Shown: positions 8,643 through 19,110, counted from the stretch's first letter. The stretch: DNA of 64,000 bases from DASWZN01 sp963841635 (GCA_963841635.1 CAWJDO010000002.1:5022001-5086000); one strand, 5' to 3'. Notes: generated by a model from the letters alone, not told the origin. Numbers and translations: made by a program.

Positions 8643-9347
8643 GTGAGCGCCATGACACTACGCGCTCTTCTCGGCCTGATCCCCACTTATTTGATGGAGG
8701 TTTTCGTACGCTCCAAGGCAGCATGGGGCGGCGGTGCGGTGATTATCGTTGTGGCAATCCTCGAACACGCGACCGGAACTTCACTCCCAGGCTCTTGGTA
8801 TGCGGTGGCTCTTCTGCTGGCCGTGATAGGGGCGCAACTTTGGCATGGGTTAGTGCAGTTCGAGAGGATGCGGGCGCGATTCACCATCAGCCAGCCAAAG
8901 CAACATTTCTGGGATTTGGATGCGAAAAGGGGATCTTCTGGAACTGGGTACTACTTCGAGGTGCACAATCTCAGTACTTCTGACTCTCTTGAGTCGGTAG
9001 AGGCCCAGTTGCTATCCGTGCAACCCGAGATGGTTCGAATAACCCCGTTTCCGTTGCACATCAGGCACAAAGACTACCGCACTGTCTCGACGTCGATCAA
9101 TCCAGGCTCTTACGAGGCGTTTGATATAGCGACGGGGCCTGACCACAATTCTGTTTCTCAGCCGTTCATTGTGCTTCCGGGGATCATTGGCGGCGACCGG
9201 GGCTATAGCAATGGAGTTTCAATTCCGTATGGCCGGTATCTCCTTAAGGTGAGGATCAGTGCCACGAACTGCCCTCCGTGTGACGTAGCCTTCAATCTTT
9301 GGGTCGAGCACGACTTTCTGATGTGCGAGGCCCGCTCTGCGCTATAG
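8643..9347 (+). CDS. Two-helix membrane hypothetical protein
   Basis: 234 residues from a GTG at 8643 (ATG at 8652 is an alternative). Two predicted transmembrane helices (AAWGGGAVIIVVAILEHATG and WYAVALLLAVIGAQLWHGLV) lie in the first 70 residues, followed by a soluble beta-rich domain with a possible CPPC pair near the end (ATNCPPCDVAFNLW). It is divergent from the membrane protein at 7514-8437 but shares no clear sequence with it. Function not recognised. Confidence 0.6.
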   Translation: MSAMTLRALLGLIPTYLMEVFVRSKAAWGGGAVIIVVAILEHATGTSLPGSWYAVALLLAVIGAQLWHGLVQFERMRARFTISQPKQHFWDLDAKRGSSGTGYYFEVHNLSTSDSLESVEAQLLSVQPEMVRITPFPLHIRHKDYRTVSTSINPGSYEAFDIATGPDHNSVSQPFIVLPGIIGGDRGYSNGVSIPYGRYLLKVRISATNCPPCDVAFNLWVEHDFLMCEARSAL

Positions 9348-10071
9348 CGTCCACCGCCACGGTTAAGTTGCGACGGCGCAGCGGCGCGGAACCACCGCCC
9401 CCTCGCGGGGGACCACCGGGAGACCACCACACGGCACCGTACGGCCATTTTGCGGGTCGGCCCTGCACAGCCTGCACGTAGTTGCTATCACATGCACCTA
9501 TCTGCACCCAGGTGCACTGGCGGCAGTGGCATTCGATTCCCGTTGGCAATGCAGGGACGCCAGCGTCCCTCGGCCCGATCTCAGAGACCAAGCCAGCCGG
9601 TTACGTATGTCGCAGACCAGAATCGAAACGGCCCAAGTGCAACTGCACTTCGTCTTCGCGGCCTTCAACCCCAATGAAGCCCTCCTCTCAATCGGCCCGG
9701 TCCCCTCGATTCGTCGAGGAGAGCTCGCCGATCCGCAAGCCGGTGAGTTACCCGCTACGAATAGCGGCTTCGGGTAGTTAGGCAAAGTCTTCCCCGGAGC
9801 CTCTCGTACCGCACGTCTCTCAAGAACCCCCGCCGAACGTTCGTCTCGGCGACCATCGGAAAGTACGGGGCGGCACCTTCGGCGGCGTGCAGTTGCGCCC
9901 TCTCGAGTGAGTGTGGCTCCGGCCTTCCGCCAACCGCTTGCGGCGATACTCCTTGACTTGGACCGTGGATGGTTACCCCTGTCGATGGCCAGCTGGCGGA
10001 GCGGTGAGGGACGCCCACCGTTGTGCGCCGTCGACCCGACGGCACGGCCATGTTCTCCGGAGACCAACTCT
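9348..10071. other. Stretch without a convincing gene
   Basis: Short frames in several directions overlap here (for example about 60 residues from 9601 on the + strand, MSQTRIETAQVQLHFVFAAF), but none has a family signature or a clear start signal. A GC-rich hairpin (CCCCCTCGCGGGGG, near 9399-9412) lies just after the preceding gene and may terminate it. Confidence 0.4.
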
Positions 10072-10476
10072 ATGAGGAAGCATGGCTTCGCGGCGAGGAC
10101 AAGAATGAAGTCGGAAACCTTCAACCAGATCCGTGCGATGTTCGTGGACGAAGCGCACGCGTGGCCCTCCGCCATCGAATTCGAGATGGCATATCAGGCC
10201 CGCGTCGCCATGGATCGCATAAGATTCGCCATCAAGCACACGGAGCTGTTGGCGCCTCGTACCGAAGCGATGCGCGAGGCCAGCCTTCAGCTACTGGAAG
10301 CACTGGAACGACTGCAAATGGCGGACCGTCGATTTCAGGAGCGGTCGCGCTGCGCGCCAAGATCGCTGGCCGCCGCGCTAGATCGTGAGCGTGGGACGGC
10401 GGTCACCAATGGAGGAAGTCCCGCTCATGAGCCGACGAATGGTGTTTCAACTCAAGCCGACGATCGCCACCGATAG
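10072..10476 (+). CDS. Small hypothetical protein, doubtful
   Basis: About 134 residues from an ATG at 10,072 (MRKHGFAARTRMKSETFNQI). The middle is helical (EMAYQARVAMDRIRFAIKHT, then ALERLQMADRRFQ), a believable coiled helix bundle. An inner ATG at 10,105 could be the true start. The tail after residue 95 looks non-native. No family is recognised. Confidence 0.35.
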   Translation: MRKHGFAARTRMKSETFNQIRAMFVDEAHAWPSAIEFEMAYQARVAMDRIRFAIKHTELLAPRTEAMREASLQLLEALERLQMADRRFQERSRCAPRSLAAALDRERGTAVTNGGSPAHEPTNGVSTQADDRHR

Positions 10477-10863
10477 GCGAGACCATCGCGGGAGCCAAGC
10501 GAACGCTCCGAATGCCCGCCGCCCTTGCACGATTGGAATCGGCCGAGCGCGGTCTCAAAGCCGGTTTCGGTCCACCGTAGGCTCCGCCGGTGGTGGAGGG
10601 AGAAGCCAGTTCCAAAACCGTAAGCATGTCCGCCTCGGGAGAACTCCTGCATGACTCCGGCGGTGGTGTCCACGGCCATACCAGAGCCTAGCGCCCTGGA
10701 AGAGTCGTTCTGAGTCGTCCTGATAGAATCCTTGCGGATCGCTGCCACCTGGGACCGTCCAGGAGTTGCCAGCGCCGCCGAGAGCAACAACGAAGTCGAG
10801 CCGGAACACCCTATGGGCCATTTGTTCGGCTTCTGAGCAACACCAACCATAGGGAGAAGTGTC
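10477..10863. other. Non-coding stretch upstream of the excisionase-like gene
   Basis: No credible gene is visible. Overlapping short frames occur on both strands without start signals. The last bases (CATAGGGAGAAGTGTC) include an AGGGAG ribosome-binding site for the gene at 10,864. Confidence 0.4.
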
Positions 10864-11223
10864 GTGAAAGAACGCACAAAGGCAAAGATCGCTGAGGCGC
10901 TGAAACGATGCGGAGCCGCCAGCACGACATCGTCTCAGAACAGCGGAGCAGTTGCCCAATCATCCACCGTGAAGTACAACACCGGGGTGCTCGTGGACGA
11001 TGCGATTGCCAATCCGAGCGCATGGACGATCAAAGAGATAGCAGAGCGGCATCGAATAAGCTATTGGACGGTCTACCGTCAGCTTAAAGGCAAACCTGGG
11101 TTCTTGCGTTTCGGTGGCACAATCCGAGTATCTGAGTCGCTGTACCGTAGCTGGTTGGCGTCGTCTATCGAGTCAGGTCTGAGGCGGCAGTCATCCTCGC
11201 TTTCTGAAGTTCCTGCCGCTTAG
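10864..11223 (+). CDS. Helix-turn-helix protein, excisionase-like
   Basis: 119 residues. The C-terminal half holds a winged-helix/MerR-type excisionase motif (WTIKEIAERHRISYWTVYRQ, then PGFLRFGGTIRVSESLYRSW). Such proteins direct integrase toward excision. A GGGAG ribosome-binding site precedes the ATG. Its 3' end runs 59 bases into the convergent integrase gene, so the two are antisense at their ends, which could link their expression. Confidence 0.7.
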   Translation: MKERTKAKIAEALKRCGAASTTSSQNSGAVAQSSTVKYNTGVLVDDAIANPSAWTIKEIAERHRISYWTVYRQLKGKPGFLRFGGTIRVSESLYRSWLASSIESGLRRQSSSLSEVPAA

Positions 11224-12607
11224 TAGCACGTCGCAACATGGCTTCTTCCAGAACCTTGGCAGCTTCCACCTGCTCGGCTACGCAGAACTTCGCATAGTGC
11301 GTCCGAACCATGTCCTCGGTATCACCAAGATACTGAGCCACGATTCGGAGGGACACGCCCTCTTTCAACAGCGTCGATGCAAACGTGTGGCGAAACCGAT
11401 GTGGGTGCGGGTGGTGGCTAAACCTCGTGCCGTCTTCCGCCATGAGCTTGCTGGCTAGTCTGAAGAGCCTGTCAATCCGTTCCCGCCAGCCCGACGTTGC
11501 GGACTTGATTCGGGCATTCCATTCGTCGGTGCCCACCTGGGGAAGAGGACCACCGCCGAGAAAGAAATAGCGACGGTGCTTCAGCGGGAGGGCTTGTAAG
11601 GTCGCAACCACATTCGGTTCTCCTGGGAAGTTCCCATTCGGAATCGGAATGTGGACGAAGTTCCCGCCCTTCTTGTTCGCTGTCTTCTTTGGATTGCAGT
11701 AGATCGCATGGGTGTAGCGTCCACTGTTGAATGGAACGAGCCGTTCAGATTCGAGCATCACCACGTCGCTGATACGAAGGCCGGTATAGCGCAGCACATA
11801 GGCAAAGGCGAGAGCTTCTTTGCCGTTGGGTGTTCCTGTTCGCTTGCGCTTGAAGCCCTTTCCATCTGTTATGAGGTCACTCGCACGGTAAACATAGTCG
11901 ATCTCTTCGTCTGTGAACGGCTCCTTCGGATCAACGCCCACGATCACGCTCATCTTGTGCTTGCGAGATGCCCAATTATCGGACAACCATTCACGACTGA
12001 TGCAGAAGTTCAGAAATGCCCGGAGATCGTCAACCATGCGGCGTTCTGTCCGTCTCCCGAGTTTCAGAATCTTGTCAGCATCTTCAGTCCTTGGCTTCCG
12101 ATTCCTGGTTGGGTTCTCGTTCTTCCACGACAAGCGGAATCCACCCCATGCCTCGGCGCAGTCCATTTGCTGAATGAACTTGAACGGCACGGATGCCGCA
12201 TAGGGGACCAGCCGGTTTTCCAATAGCTGACGAAGTTGCTTGATCCGTCCGTCAGAAATGCCGTTCGCTTCCAAGGTGGCGAAGTACTGTTCCACGGCTT
12301 CCTCGACAGACCGAAGCTGGTATTCGGGTTCCCGCCTCACCTGAACTGGCGGCTCGGTGCTGCCCCATGTCGTCCAGTCGGCAACCACCTTGCGAGCTTT
12401 GGACCACTCTCGGGTTCTGGTGCTGGTTGGCCGAACGTAGCGGCTAACGCCATCCTTGCGGAGCGTGCCCTCGGCGTAGATTGGGCAGCGACATTGAGCC
12501 TTCCCGGTGTTCTTCAGTGAGTCGTCTTCGTACACCCGCAGGTCTTTCGGATGAGCTTCGGAGCAAGCGGCTTCGTGACGGCGGAACAAACTTATCGTTG
12601 AATCCAT
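11165..12607 (-). CDS. int: Tyrosine integrase of the tRNA-Sec island
   Basis: 480 residues. The catalytic C-terminal domain shows the first arginine (LRYTGLRISDVVML), the H-x-x-R box (HPHRFRHTFASTLLKEG), a region replacing the usual LGH (LGDTEDMVRTHY) and the nucleophile Tyr in that motif. The N-terminal part has a SAM-like core-binding domain and a cysteine pair (CRCPIY) after residue 40. The ATG at 12,607 (MDSTISLFRR) is favoured over an upstream one at 12,646. It lies 88 bases from the 3' end of tRNA-Sec, the standard position for an integrase that recombines into that tRNA. Confidence 0.88.
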   Translation of the reverse strand: MDSTISLFRRHEAACSEAHPKDLRVYEDDSLKNTGKAQCRCPIYAEGTLRKDGVSRYVRPTSTRTREWSKARKVVADWTTWGSTEPPVQVRREPEYQLRSVEEAVEQYFATLEANGISDGRIKQLRQLLENRLVPYAASVPFKFIQQMDCAEAWGGFRLSWKNENPTRNRKPRTEDADKILKLGRRTERRMVDDLRAFLNFCISREWLSDNWASRKHKMSVIVGVDPKEPFTDEEIDYVYRASDLITDGKGFKRKRTGTPNGKEALAFAYVLRYTGLRISDVVMLESERLVPFNSGRYTHAIYCNPKKTANKKGGNFVHIPIPNGNFPGEPNVVATLQALPLKHRRYFFLGGGPLPQVGTDEWNARIKSATSGWRERIDRLFRLASKLMAEDGTRFSHHPHPHRFRHTFASTLLKEGVSLRIVAQYLGDTEDMVRTHYAKFCVAEQVEAAKVLEEAMLRRATKRQELQKARMTAASDLTR

Positions 12608-12695
12608 TGCAGTTCCGAGTATAGCCAATGTCACCCAGAATGTCACCTGGAATCTGTGTGTAACTATAGTCTGTGTTTAATCAGTAGTTTATAGT

Positions 12696-12793
12696 TGGCG
12701 GAAGCTAGTGGGGGTCGAACCCACCTGCGACGCGGTGAAGCGCCGCACGCCGGATTTGAAGTCCGGGCCCAGCACCGGCCAAGACTAGCTTCC
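12696..12793 (-). tRNA. selC: tRNA-Sec (anticodon TCA), CCA encoded
   Basis: Read on the minus strand it starts GGAAGCTA and ends TAGCTTCC-G-CCA, an 8-bp acceptor stem. The anticodon arm is CCGGA-CTTCAAA-TCCGG (anticodon TCA), the variable arm is very long, and the T arm is GTGGG-GTTCGACC-CCCAC. Length near 98 with CCA and the 8-bp acceptor are diagnostic of selenocysteine tRNA. It implies UGA recoding in this organism. The adjacent integrase makes its 3' end the likely attachment site. Confidence 0.93.
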
Positions 12794-12833
12794 ACAGAGA
12801 TTGTAGCAGCCGCTATCATGGTGGATCGCCCCG

Positions 12834-14066
12834 ATGCCTGCCGCTGAATCCCGATTCCGCCGCCTGCTCGACGAGACGCCGCTGATTTTCGCCGGAGGCT
12901 CGACGATCGCGATCCTGATCGGGATCGCGCCGTCGCAGATCCTGCTGGGCGCGGCGATCGCGGCGCTGCTCCTCACTCGCACGCGGTGGCGGCTGCCACC
13001 AGTCTGGGTACCGCTGGCACTGTTTCTGGCGGGAACGCTGATCTCGATGGCGTTGTCGGGCGATCCCGCCGCCGGCTTGCCGCAGGTCAAGAAGATCTAC
13101 GTGTACGTGATGCTGGCGGTGGTCTACAGCGCGGTGCGGAAGGTGAGCCAGGCGCGCGTTCTTGTGCTGGCGTGGGCGGGGGTGGCGTCGGCGGGCGCGG
13201 TGGTGGGCCTGATACAGTTTCTGCGTAAGGTGCAGGAGGCGCACGCCGCGGGCCAGACGCTATACGACTACTACGTGGGCGAGCGCATCACCGGCTTCAT
13301 GAGCCACTGGCAGACTTTTGGGGGCGAGGAGATGATCGTCCTGGTGATGCTGGGCGCGTTCCTGATGTTCTCGCCGCGCGCGCGGCGTTGGACGCTGTGG
13401 CTCGGCCTGGTTGCAGCCGCTTTGCTGGTGGGCGCGATCATGCTCGACTACACGCGTGGCATCTGGCTGGCCACGGGCTGCGCCTGTCTGTACCTGGTCT
13501 GGTTCTGGAAGCGCCGGCTGTTGGCCGCGGTGCCGGTGGTGGTCCTGCTGGTGCTGTGGATCAATCCAGGCTCGGTGCGGGCGCGCTTCGAATCCGCTTT
13601 CGAGCCGCACGGGCAGATGGACTCGAACGAGTTCCGCATCATCGTCTGGCGCACCGGAATGCGGATGATCAGGGCGCACCCGCTGCTGGGCCTCGGCCCC
13701 GAACTGGTGCACAAGCACTTCATGGAATGGCTGCCCGAGGACGTCCCGCGGCCGCTGCCTTCGGGCTGGTACGGGCACCTGCACAGCATCTACCTGCACT
13801 ACGCGGCCGAGCGAGGCATCCCGACCGCGCTGGCGCTGATTGCGGCGCTGCTCATGATGCTGCGGGATTACGGGAGGGCGCTGCGGCGGCTCGGGCCGGG
13901 CCGCGACGACCGGCGCTTTCTGCTGCACGGCGCGATCGCGACGGTCATCGCCATTATGGTTTCCGGCATCTTCGAGCTGAACCTGGGGGACAGCGAGGTG
14001 CTCACCATGTTCCTCGCGGTGGCGGCGCTGGGCTACCTGGCGGCCGAGGAACCCGCGCGTGCCTGA
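12834..14066 (+). CDS. O-antigen ligase/polymerase-like membrane protein
   Basis: 410 residues with about ten hydrophobic helices and a periplasmic loop late in the protein (HPLLGLGPELVHKHF, GHLHSIYLHYAAERGIP). The pattern R-x-x-x-W..HP-x-x-G-x-G...H-x-x-x-L is that of the Wzy/WaaL superfamily, which polymerises or ligates surface glycans from undecaprenyl carriers. Whether it is ligase or polymerase cannot be told. The next gene, a short-chain dehydrogenase, starts within its last 8 bases, so they are co-transcribed. Confidence 0.85.
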   Translation: MPAAESRFRRLLDETPLIFAGGSTIAILIGIAPSQILLGAAIAALLLTRTRWRLPPVWVPLALFLAGTLISMALSGDPAAGLPQVKKIYVYVMLAVVYSAVRKVSQARVLVLAWAGVASAGAVVGLIQFLRKVQEAHAAGQTLYDYYVGERITGFMSHWQTFGGEEMIVLVMLGAFLMFSPRARRWTLWLGLVAAALLVGAIMLDYTRGIWLATGCACLYLVWFWKRRLLAAVPVVVLLVLWINPGSVRARFESAFEPHGQMDSNEFRIIVWRTGMRMIRAHPLLGLGPELVHKHFMEWLPEDVPRPLPSGWYGHLHSIYLHYAAERGIPTALALIAALLMMLRDYGRALRRLGPGRDDRRFLLHGAIATVIAIMVSGIFELNLGDSEVLTMFLAVAALGYLAAEEPARA

Positions 14067-14778
14067 CGCGCTCGGCGGGAAGCAGATCGTGCTGGCCGGC
14101 GGGTCCGGAGGTCTGGGCTCCGCCTGCGCGGAACTGCTGGCCGCGGAGGGATCGGATCTGGTGGTGAGCTACCGGGCCAACGCGGCGCGGGCTGCACGGC
14201 TGGGGGCGATCGCGCGTTTGGTCCAGGTGGATCTCGGCCTCCGGGAAGACCGCGAGCGGTTGCTCGGGGCGGCGCCGGAGATGTACGGCCTGGTGGTGTT
14301 CAGCGGAGACCCGGCGCGCGTCTGGGATCCTGCCCTGCTCGAAGAGCAGATGCGGCGCTCTTACGAGGTGAATTACGCGGGGCCGGTCCTGTTGGCGCGT
14401 GAGGCCGCGGCCCGCATGCAGGCGCGAGGAACGGCGGGCGCGATCGTTCTGCTGGGGACCATGCAAGCCGCCGGGGCCTTTCCGGGCTCGACCGCATATG
14501 CCGGCGGGAAGGCGGCGCTGGTGGCCGCGGCGCGCGTGCTGGCCAAGGAAGGCCGCGGGGCGAACATTCGTGTCAACGTGGTTTCGCCGGGAGTCACGGC
14601 TGCCGGAATGGCCGAGGCGAGCATCGCCGCCGGCAAATACGAGCGCTATTTGCGGGAGGGCTTCGTGACGCGCTACGGGGCCGCGGGCGATGTCGCACGC
14701 GCGGTGCGCTTTTTCCTGGAGCCGGACAACTACGTCACCGGGCAGGTGCTGACGGTGGATGGCGGGCTGACGCTGTGA
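14059..14778 (+). CDS. SDR-family oxidoreductase (FabG-like)
   Basis: 239 residues. The Rossmann glycine motif GGSGGLGSA is at the N-terminus, the catalytic Ser/Tyr/Lys (YAGGKAAL) at about residue 150, and the typical end (YVTGQVLTVDGGL) closes it. It uses NAD(P) to reduce or oxidise a hydroxyl or keto group; the substrate cannot be told. A GTG start overlaps the end of the upstream O-antigen-ligase-like gene, hinting at a role in surface sugar or lipid modification. Confidence 0.88.
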   Translation: MPDALGGKQIVLAGGSGGLGSACAELLAAEGSDLVVSYRANAARAARLGAIARLVQVDLGLREDRERLLGAAPEMYGLVVFSGDPARVWDPALLEEQMRRSYEVNYAGPVLLAREAAARMQARGTAGAIVLLGTMQAAGAFPGSTAYAGGKAALVAAARVLAKEGRGANIRVNVVSPGVTAAGMAEASIAAGKYERYLREGFVTRYGAAGDVARAVRFFLEPDNYVTGQVLTVDGGLTL

Positions 14779-14835
14779 GGCGGTGGCGGGTCTGGAGACC
14801 CGCTGCAGGCGTGGACGCCTGCCCCACGAGGTTTC

Positions 14836-15438
14836 TCAGTTGCCGCTGGCAGGGGTCCGGACCGGGGGCGCTTTGCGCCGGTTGACCACGCGCCATAGCA
14901 GCAGCATGGCCACCATCGAGGCGTAGAAGACAGGCAGGCGGATGTCGGATTTCACGAGCCAGTAGTAGTGCACCACGGCTGCGACCGCGCTGATGTAAAT
15001 CAGACGGTGCAGCGCCTGCCAGCGGCGGCCGCCGAGGCGCCTGATCCAGCCGGCGGTCGAGGTCAGCGCCAGCGGGATCAGCAACACGAAGGCGGTGAAA
15101 CCGGCCGTGATGAACGGGCGCTTGGTCACGTCCTTGAGCATGGCGGAGAGGTCGAAGAACTTGTCCAGCCAGACGTATGTCATGAAGTGCAGGCAGCCGT
15201 AGAAGAACGCGAACAGGCCCAGCATCCGCCGGAAGCGAACCAGTTGCGACCAGCCGTACACCTTTCGCACGGGCGTGATGGCCAGCGTGATCACCAGAAA
15301 ACGCAGCGTCCAATCGCCGGTTGCGTGGGTGATGAACTCTATGGGGTTAGCGCCCAGTCCGTCGTGGGTGCCGCGCCAGAGGAGCAGCGCGAACGGCGCC
15401 AGGCAGAGCGCGAAGAGGACGACTTTGGCGGCGCGCAT
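14836..15438 (-). CDS. msrQ: MsrQ, heme-binding membrane subunit of the MsrPQ system
   Basis: 200 residues with about six transmembrane helices and conserved histidines (TLRFLVITLAITPVRK, RRMLGLFAFFYGCLHF, WQALHRLIYISAVAAVVHYY). MsrQ passes electrons from the quinone pool or cytosolic flavins to MsrP through b-type heme. It begins 4 bases after the msrP stop, the usual operon order. Length fits the family. Confidence 0.93.
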   Translation of the reverse strand: MRAAKVVLFALCLAPFALLLWRGTHDGLGANPIEFITHATGDWTLRFLVITLAITPVRKVYGWSQLVRFRRMLGLFAFFYGCLHFMTYVWLDKFFDLSAMLKDVTKRPFITAGFTAFVLLIPLALTSTAGWIRRLGGRRWQALHRLIYISAVAAVVHYYWLVKSDIRLPVFYASMVAMLLLWRVVNRRKAPPVRTPASGN

Positions 15439-15442
15439 GGGG

Positions 15443-16348
15443 TCAGTAGAACTTCCTCAGGTCCATGCCCGCGTAGAGCTGCGCGACGTCCTTTCCGTAG
15501 CCGTTGAACATGAGCGTTTTGCGCTTGAGGAATTCGCCCAACCGGCGCTCGGTGGCCTGGCTCCAGCGCGGGTGATCGACCTCGGGGTTCACGTTGGAAT
15601 AGAAGCCGTATTCGTGGGCGTTCGCGATGTTCCAGGTGGTTGGCGGCTGCTTCTCCACCAGGCGAATCTTCACGATCGACTTGATGCTCTTGAAGCCGTA
15701 CTTCCAGGGGACGACGAGGCGGATGGGCGCGCCGTCCTGGTTGGGCAGCGTCTCGCCGTACATTCCCACGGCCAGGATCGCGAGAGGGTGCAGGGCCTCG
15801 TCGATGCGCAGGCCCTCGACGTAGGGCAATTGGATGCCTGCGTATTTCCCCTGCGGCATCTGGCGCGGGTCGTAGTAGCTCTGGAACGCCACGAAGTGGG
15901 CCTTAGACGTCGGCTCGGCACGGCGGAGGACGGCGTTCAGCGGGAAGCCGATCCAGGGAACCACGATCGACCATCCTTCGACGCAGCGATGGCGGTAGAT
16001 GCGTTCTTCCAGGGGGGCGAGCTTGAGGATGTCGTCCAGACTGTATACCTGCTTCTTGCCGACCTCGCCTTCCACCGACACGGACCAGGGCATGGTTTTG
16101 AAGTTCTTGGCGAGGTCGGCGGGCTGCGCCTTCTCCGTGCCGAACTCGTAGAAGTTGTTGTAGTGGGTGACGTCGTTGATGGGCGTCTGCGCCTCGGTGG
16201 TGCTGTACGGGCTCTTGGCGGCCGACAGCTTGGCCGCGAAGGCGGCGCGGGCTGCCGCTAATCCGGCGAAGGCGCCCAGAAAGCGCCGGCGGTTCCAGTA
16301 GACGGACTTCGGCGTAATCTCGCTTGCAGGAATCCCAGAGGACCACAT
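15443..16348 (-). CDS. msrP: MsrP, periplasmic protein-methionine-sulfoxide reductase
   Basis: About 301 residues. A twin-arginine signal (NRRRFLGAFAGLAAA) is followed by the molybdopterin fold of YedY, with the Mo-ligand cysteine in YRHRCVEGWSIVVPWIGF and the phosphate-contacting RLVVPWKYGFKSIK segment. It repairs oxidised methionines in envelope proteins using electrons from MsrQ. The ATG at 16,348 gives a sensible leader; an upstream ATG at 16,387 is less likely. It is divergent from the PIG-L gene. Confidence 0.93.
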   Translation of the reverse strand: MWSSGIPASEITPKSVYWNRRRFLGAFAGLAAARAAFAAKLSAAKSPYSTTEAQTPINDVTHYNNFYEFGTEKAQPADLAKNFKTMPWSVSVEGEVGKKQVYSLDDILKLAPLEERIYRHRCVEGWSIVVPWIGFPLNAVLRRAEPTSKAHFVAFQSYYDPRQMPQGKYAGIQLPYVEGLRIDEALHPLAILAVGMYGETLPNQDGAPIRLVVPWKYGFKSIKSIVKIRLVEKQPPTTWNIANAHEYGFYSNVNPEVDHPRWSQATERRLGEFLKRKTLMFNGYGKDVAQLYAGMDLRKFY

Positions 16349-16421
16349 AGATATCTCTAATATGCACCCGCGGGGAACGGAATGCACGCGGCGCGCCTAC
16401 GCGTGTAACGTGGAAGTAACC

Positions 16422-17174
16422 ATGAAAAAACACTCCGTTCTCGCGGTTTTCGCGCATCCGGACGATGAAACTAGCGCCGGCCCGCTGCTGGCGCGGTCGG
16501 CGGCCGAGGGGCACGACGTCTATCTGGTCAGCATCACATCGGGGCAGAAAGGATTTCGCCCGCACTTCAACATGCCGGCCGGAGACCGCCTGGGCGCCGT
16601 GCGCGAGGATGAGTTGCGTTCGGCGGCACGGGCGCTGGGGATCCGCGCTCCTTATGTGATGGGCTTCCAGGACCAGGGCATTTCCTCCCACGCGGCGGCC
16701 GAGGACGTGGCGGCGCGGCTGCGCGAGATCATCGAGGAAACCAAGGCGGACGTTCTGCTGACCTGGGGACCGGACGGCATCACGGGCCATCCGGACCACC
16801 GCATGGCGTCGAATATCGCGTCGGTGGTGTTCGGGCAGCAGTCGCGTCTGGCGTACAAGCCGCGCAAGCTGTACTTCGTCGTCTTTCCGGAGTCGCGGTT
16901 CGCCTCCGATGCGGATCCTCTGAAAAGAGGGCGGCTGTTTCTCACGGTGAGCGACGAGTTCGTGACCACCGAAGTCGATTGCCGCGAGTACCTGGGGCCC
17001 GCGCTGGCCGCGATCCAATGCCATAGAACGCAGTGGCGGGCGGAGCGGATGCTGGAGGTTCACGGGATGTACGAGCGGGTGTTCGAGGGGCGCGCGTATC
17101 TTCGGCTGGCGATGTCGCGGGTGCCGGCGCGGGGCGAGAGCCGCGAAACCTCGATTTTCGAAGGCCTGGATTGA
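16422..17174 (+). CDS. PIG-L family deacetylase
   Basis: 250 residues from the ATG at 16,422. The family's zinc motif AHPDDE opens the protein, followed by a HPDHR motif (GHPDHRMASN) and a C-terminal histidine (QCHRTQW). LmbE/PIG-L proteins remove N-acetyl groups from amino sugars; relatives act in mycothiol or bacillithiol synthesis and in glycan trimming. The substrate is unknown here. No thiol-synthesis genes are nearby. Confidence 0.9.
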   Translation: MKKHSVLAVFAHPDDETSAGPLLARSAAEGHDVYLVSITSGQKGFRPHFNMPAGDRLGAVREDELRSAARALGIRAPYVMGFQDQGISSHAAAEDVAARLREIIEETKADVLLTWGPDGITGHPDHRMASNIASVVFGQQSRLAYKPRKLYFVVFPESRFASDADPLKRGRLFLTVSDEFVTTEVDCREYLGPALAAIQCHRTQWRAERMLEVHGMYERVFEGRAYLRLAMSRVPARGESRETSIFEGLD

Positions 17175-17215
17175 GCGAATCGGACGTGCTAGGATGAAGT
17201 CTGCCGACACGAAGC

Positions 17216-18386
<1,171 letters not shown>

Positions 18387-18390
<4 letters not shown>

Positions 18391-18632
18391 GCCCCTACCC
18401 TGGCGACGGGTTGGTCGGCGTGGCGGCTCGGCCGCACCGTTCGCTGTTCCAGCCATTTTAGCAACTGGGGCCGCAGGAATCGGACGACGGTGCGCCGGGC
18501 CCCGCGTTGCGGGAACTGGACGTATGGGATTCGCGACTCCCTCACGTAGCGTTCCACGGTGCGCTCACTAACGCCCAGGAACTTCGCCGCGTCCGAGTAG
18601 CTCATGACAACGTCTTCGACTTCGGCAGCCAT
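18387..18632 (-). CDS. xis: Excisionase-like helix-turn-helix protein
   Basis: About 81 residues from the ATG at 18,632. A MerR-type helix-turn-helix (MSYSDAAKFLGVSERTVERY) is followed by a wing-like VRESRIPYVQFP segment. It directly precedes integrase with an ATGA overlap, so it is probably the directionality factor. An ATG at 18,707 would add 25 residues with no obvious role. Confidence 0.8.
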
Positions 18633-18723
18633 GCTTTTCCCCCTCTCACGGTTGGTCACAAGGTCCCGTGTCCGTGCCGGGACGCGTGGGGCGGTGAGGG
18701 ACGACAAGTGTGGGATCGGGTCC

Positions 18724-19110
18724 CTAGATGAGCTTCCGGGGATCCGGCTCCGGATCGAACTGGAACCCCGGTCGGTTTGCTTCGCGCTCCTTCACGTTCC
18801 GCAGAGGATCGAACGGCTCCGCCGGGCGCGGCTTCCTTTTTCGGCCGGCGGCTGCGGTCTCGGCCTGGGCTGCTGCCGGCAACCTGCCACTGCTATCCTC
18901 CCGCCGTAGCCGGCTGACGTATACCGTGAGCGCCCGGTAGCGGACATCGATGCCGCAGTCGCGGAGCCGTTCAGCAACGGTCTTCAAGCTGTGGCCGGCG
19001 TCGATCGCGGCCTTGATGTCCGCCCAGGCCCGGCGCAGTTGGCCTGCCTTGGTGACTGGTTTTTCGGACCGAAGGTCGCGGATCGGTGAGAGATTGATGC
19101 GCGAAGACAT
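18724..19110 (-). CDS. traK: TraK-like oriT-binding protein, module B
   Basis: About 128 residues, clearly homologous to the module A protein (IRDLRSEKPVTKAGQ, WADIKAAIDAGHSLKT, ending FDPEPDPRKLI). The ATG at 19,110 was chosen by alignment with module A. No traL follows; 91 bases downstream lies the excisionase gene, so this module kept only traK on its traK side. It probably binds the TGTTGCC-type repeats immediately upstream of it. Confidence 0.78.
   Translation of the reverse strand: MSSRINLSPIRDLRSEKPVTKAGQLRRAWADIKAAIDAGHSLKTVAERLRDCGIDVRYRALTVYVSRLRREDSSGRLPAAAQAETAAAGRKRKPRPAEPFDPLRNVKEREANRPGFQFDPEPDPRKLI

Larger units (their letters stand above)
1..12695. mobile_element. Integrative element at tRNA-Sec, one end visible
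   Basis: Integrase and excisionase-like genes lie against the 3' end of tRNA-Sec, with transfer genes and unrelated accessory genes behind them. No repeat of the tRNA 3' end was found leftward within the window, so the far attachment site is presumably before base 1. Truncated traM and helicase genes suggest the element is decayed. It may now be a mobilizable or immobile island rather than a self-transmissible one. Confidence 0.7.

Noticed and set aside
12986..14167. Alternative genes overlapping the O-antigen-ligase-like gene
   Set aside because: High GC keeps several frames open; only one has membrane helices and family motifs.
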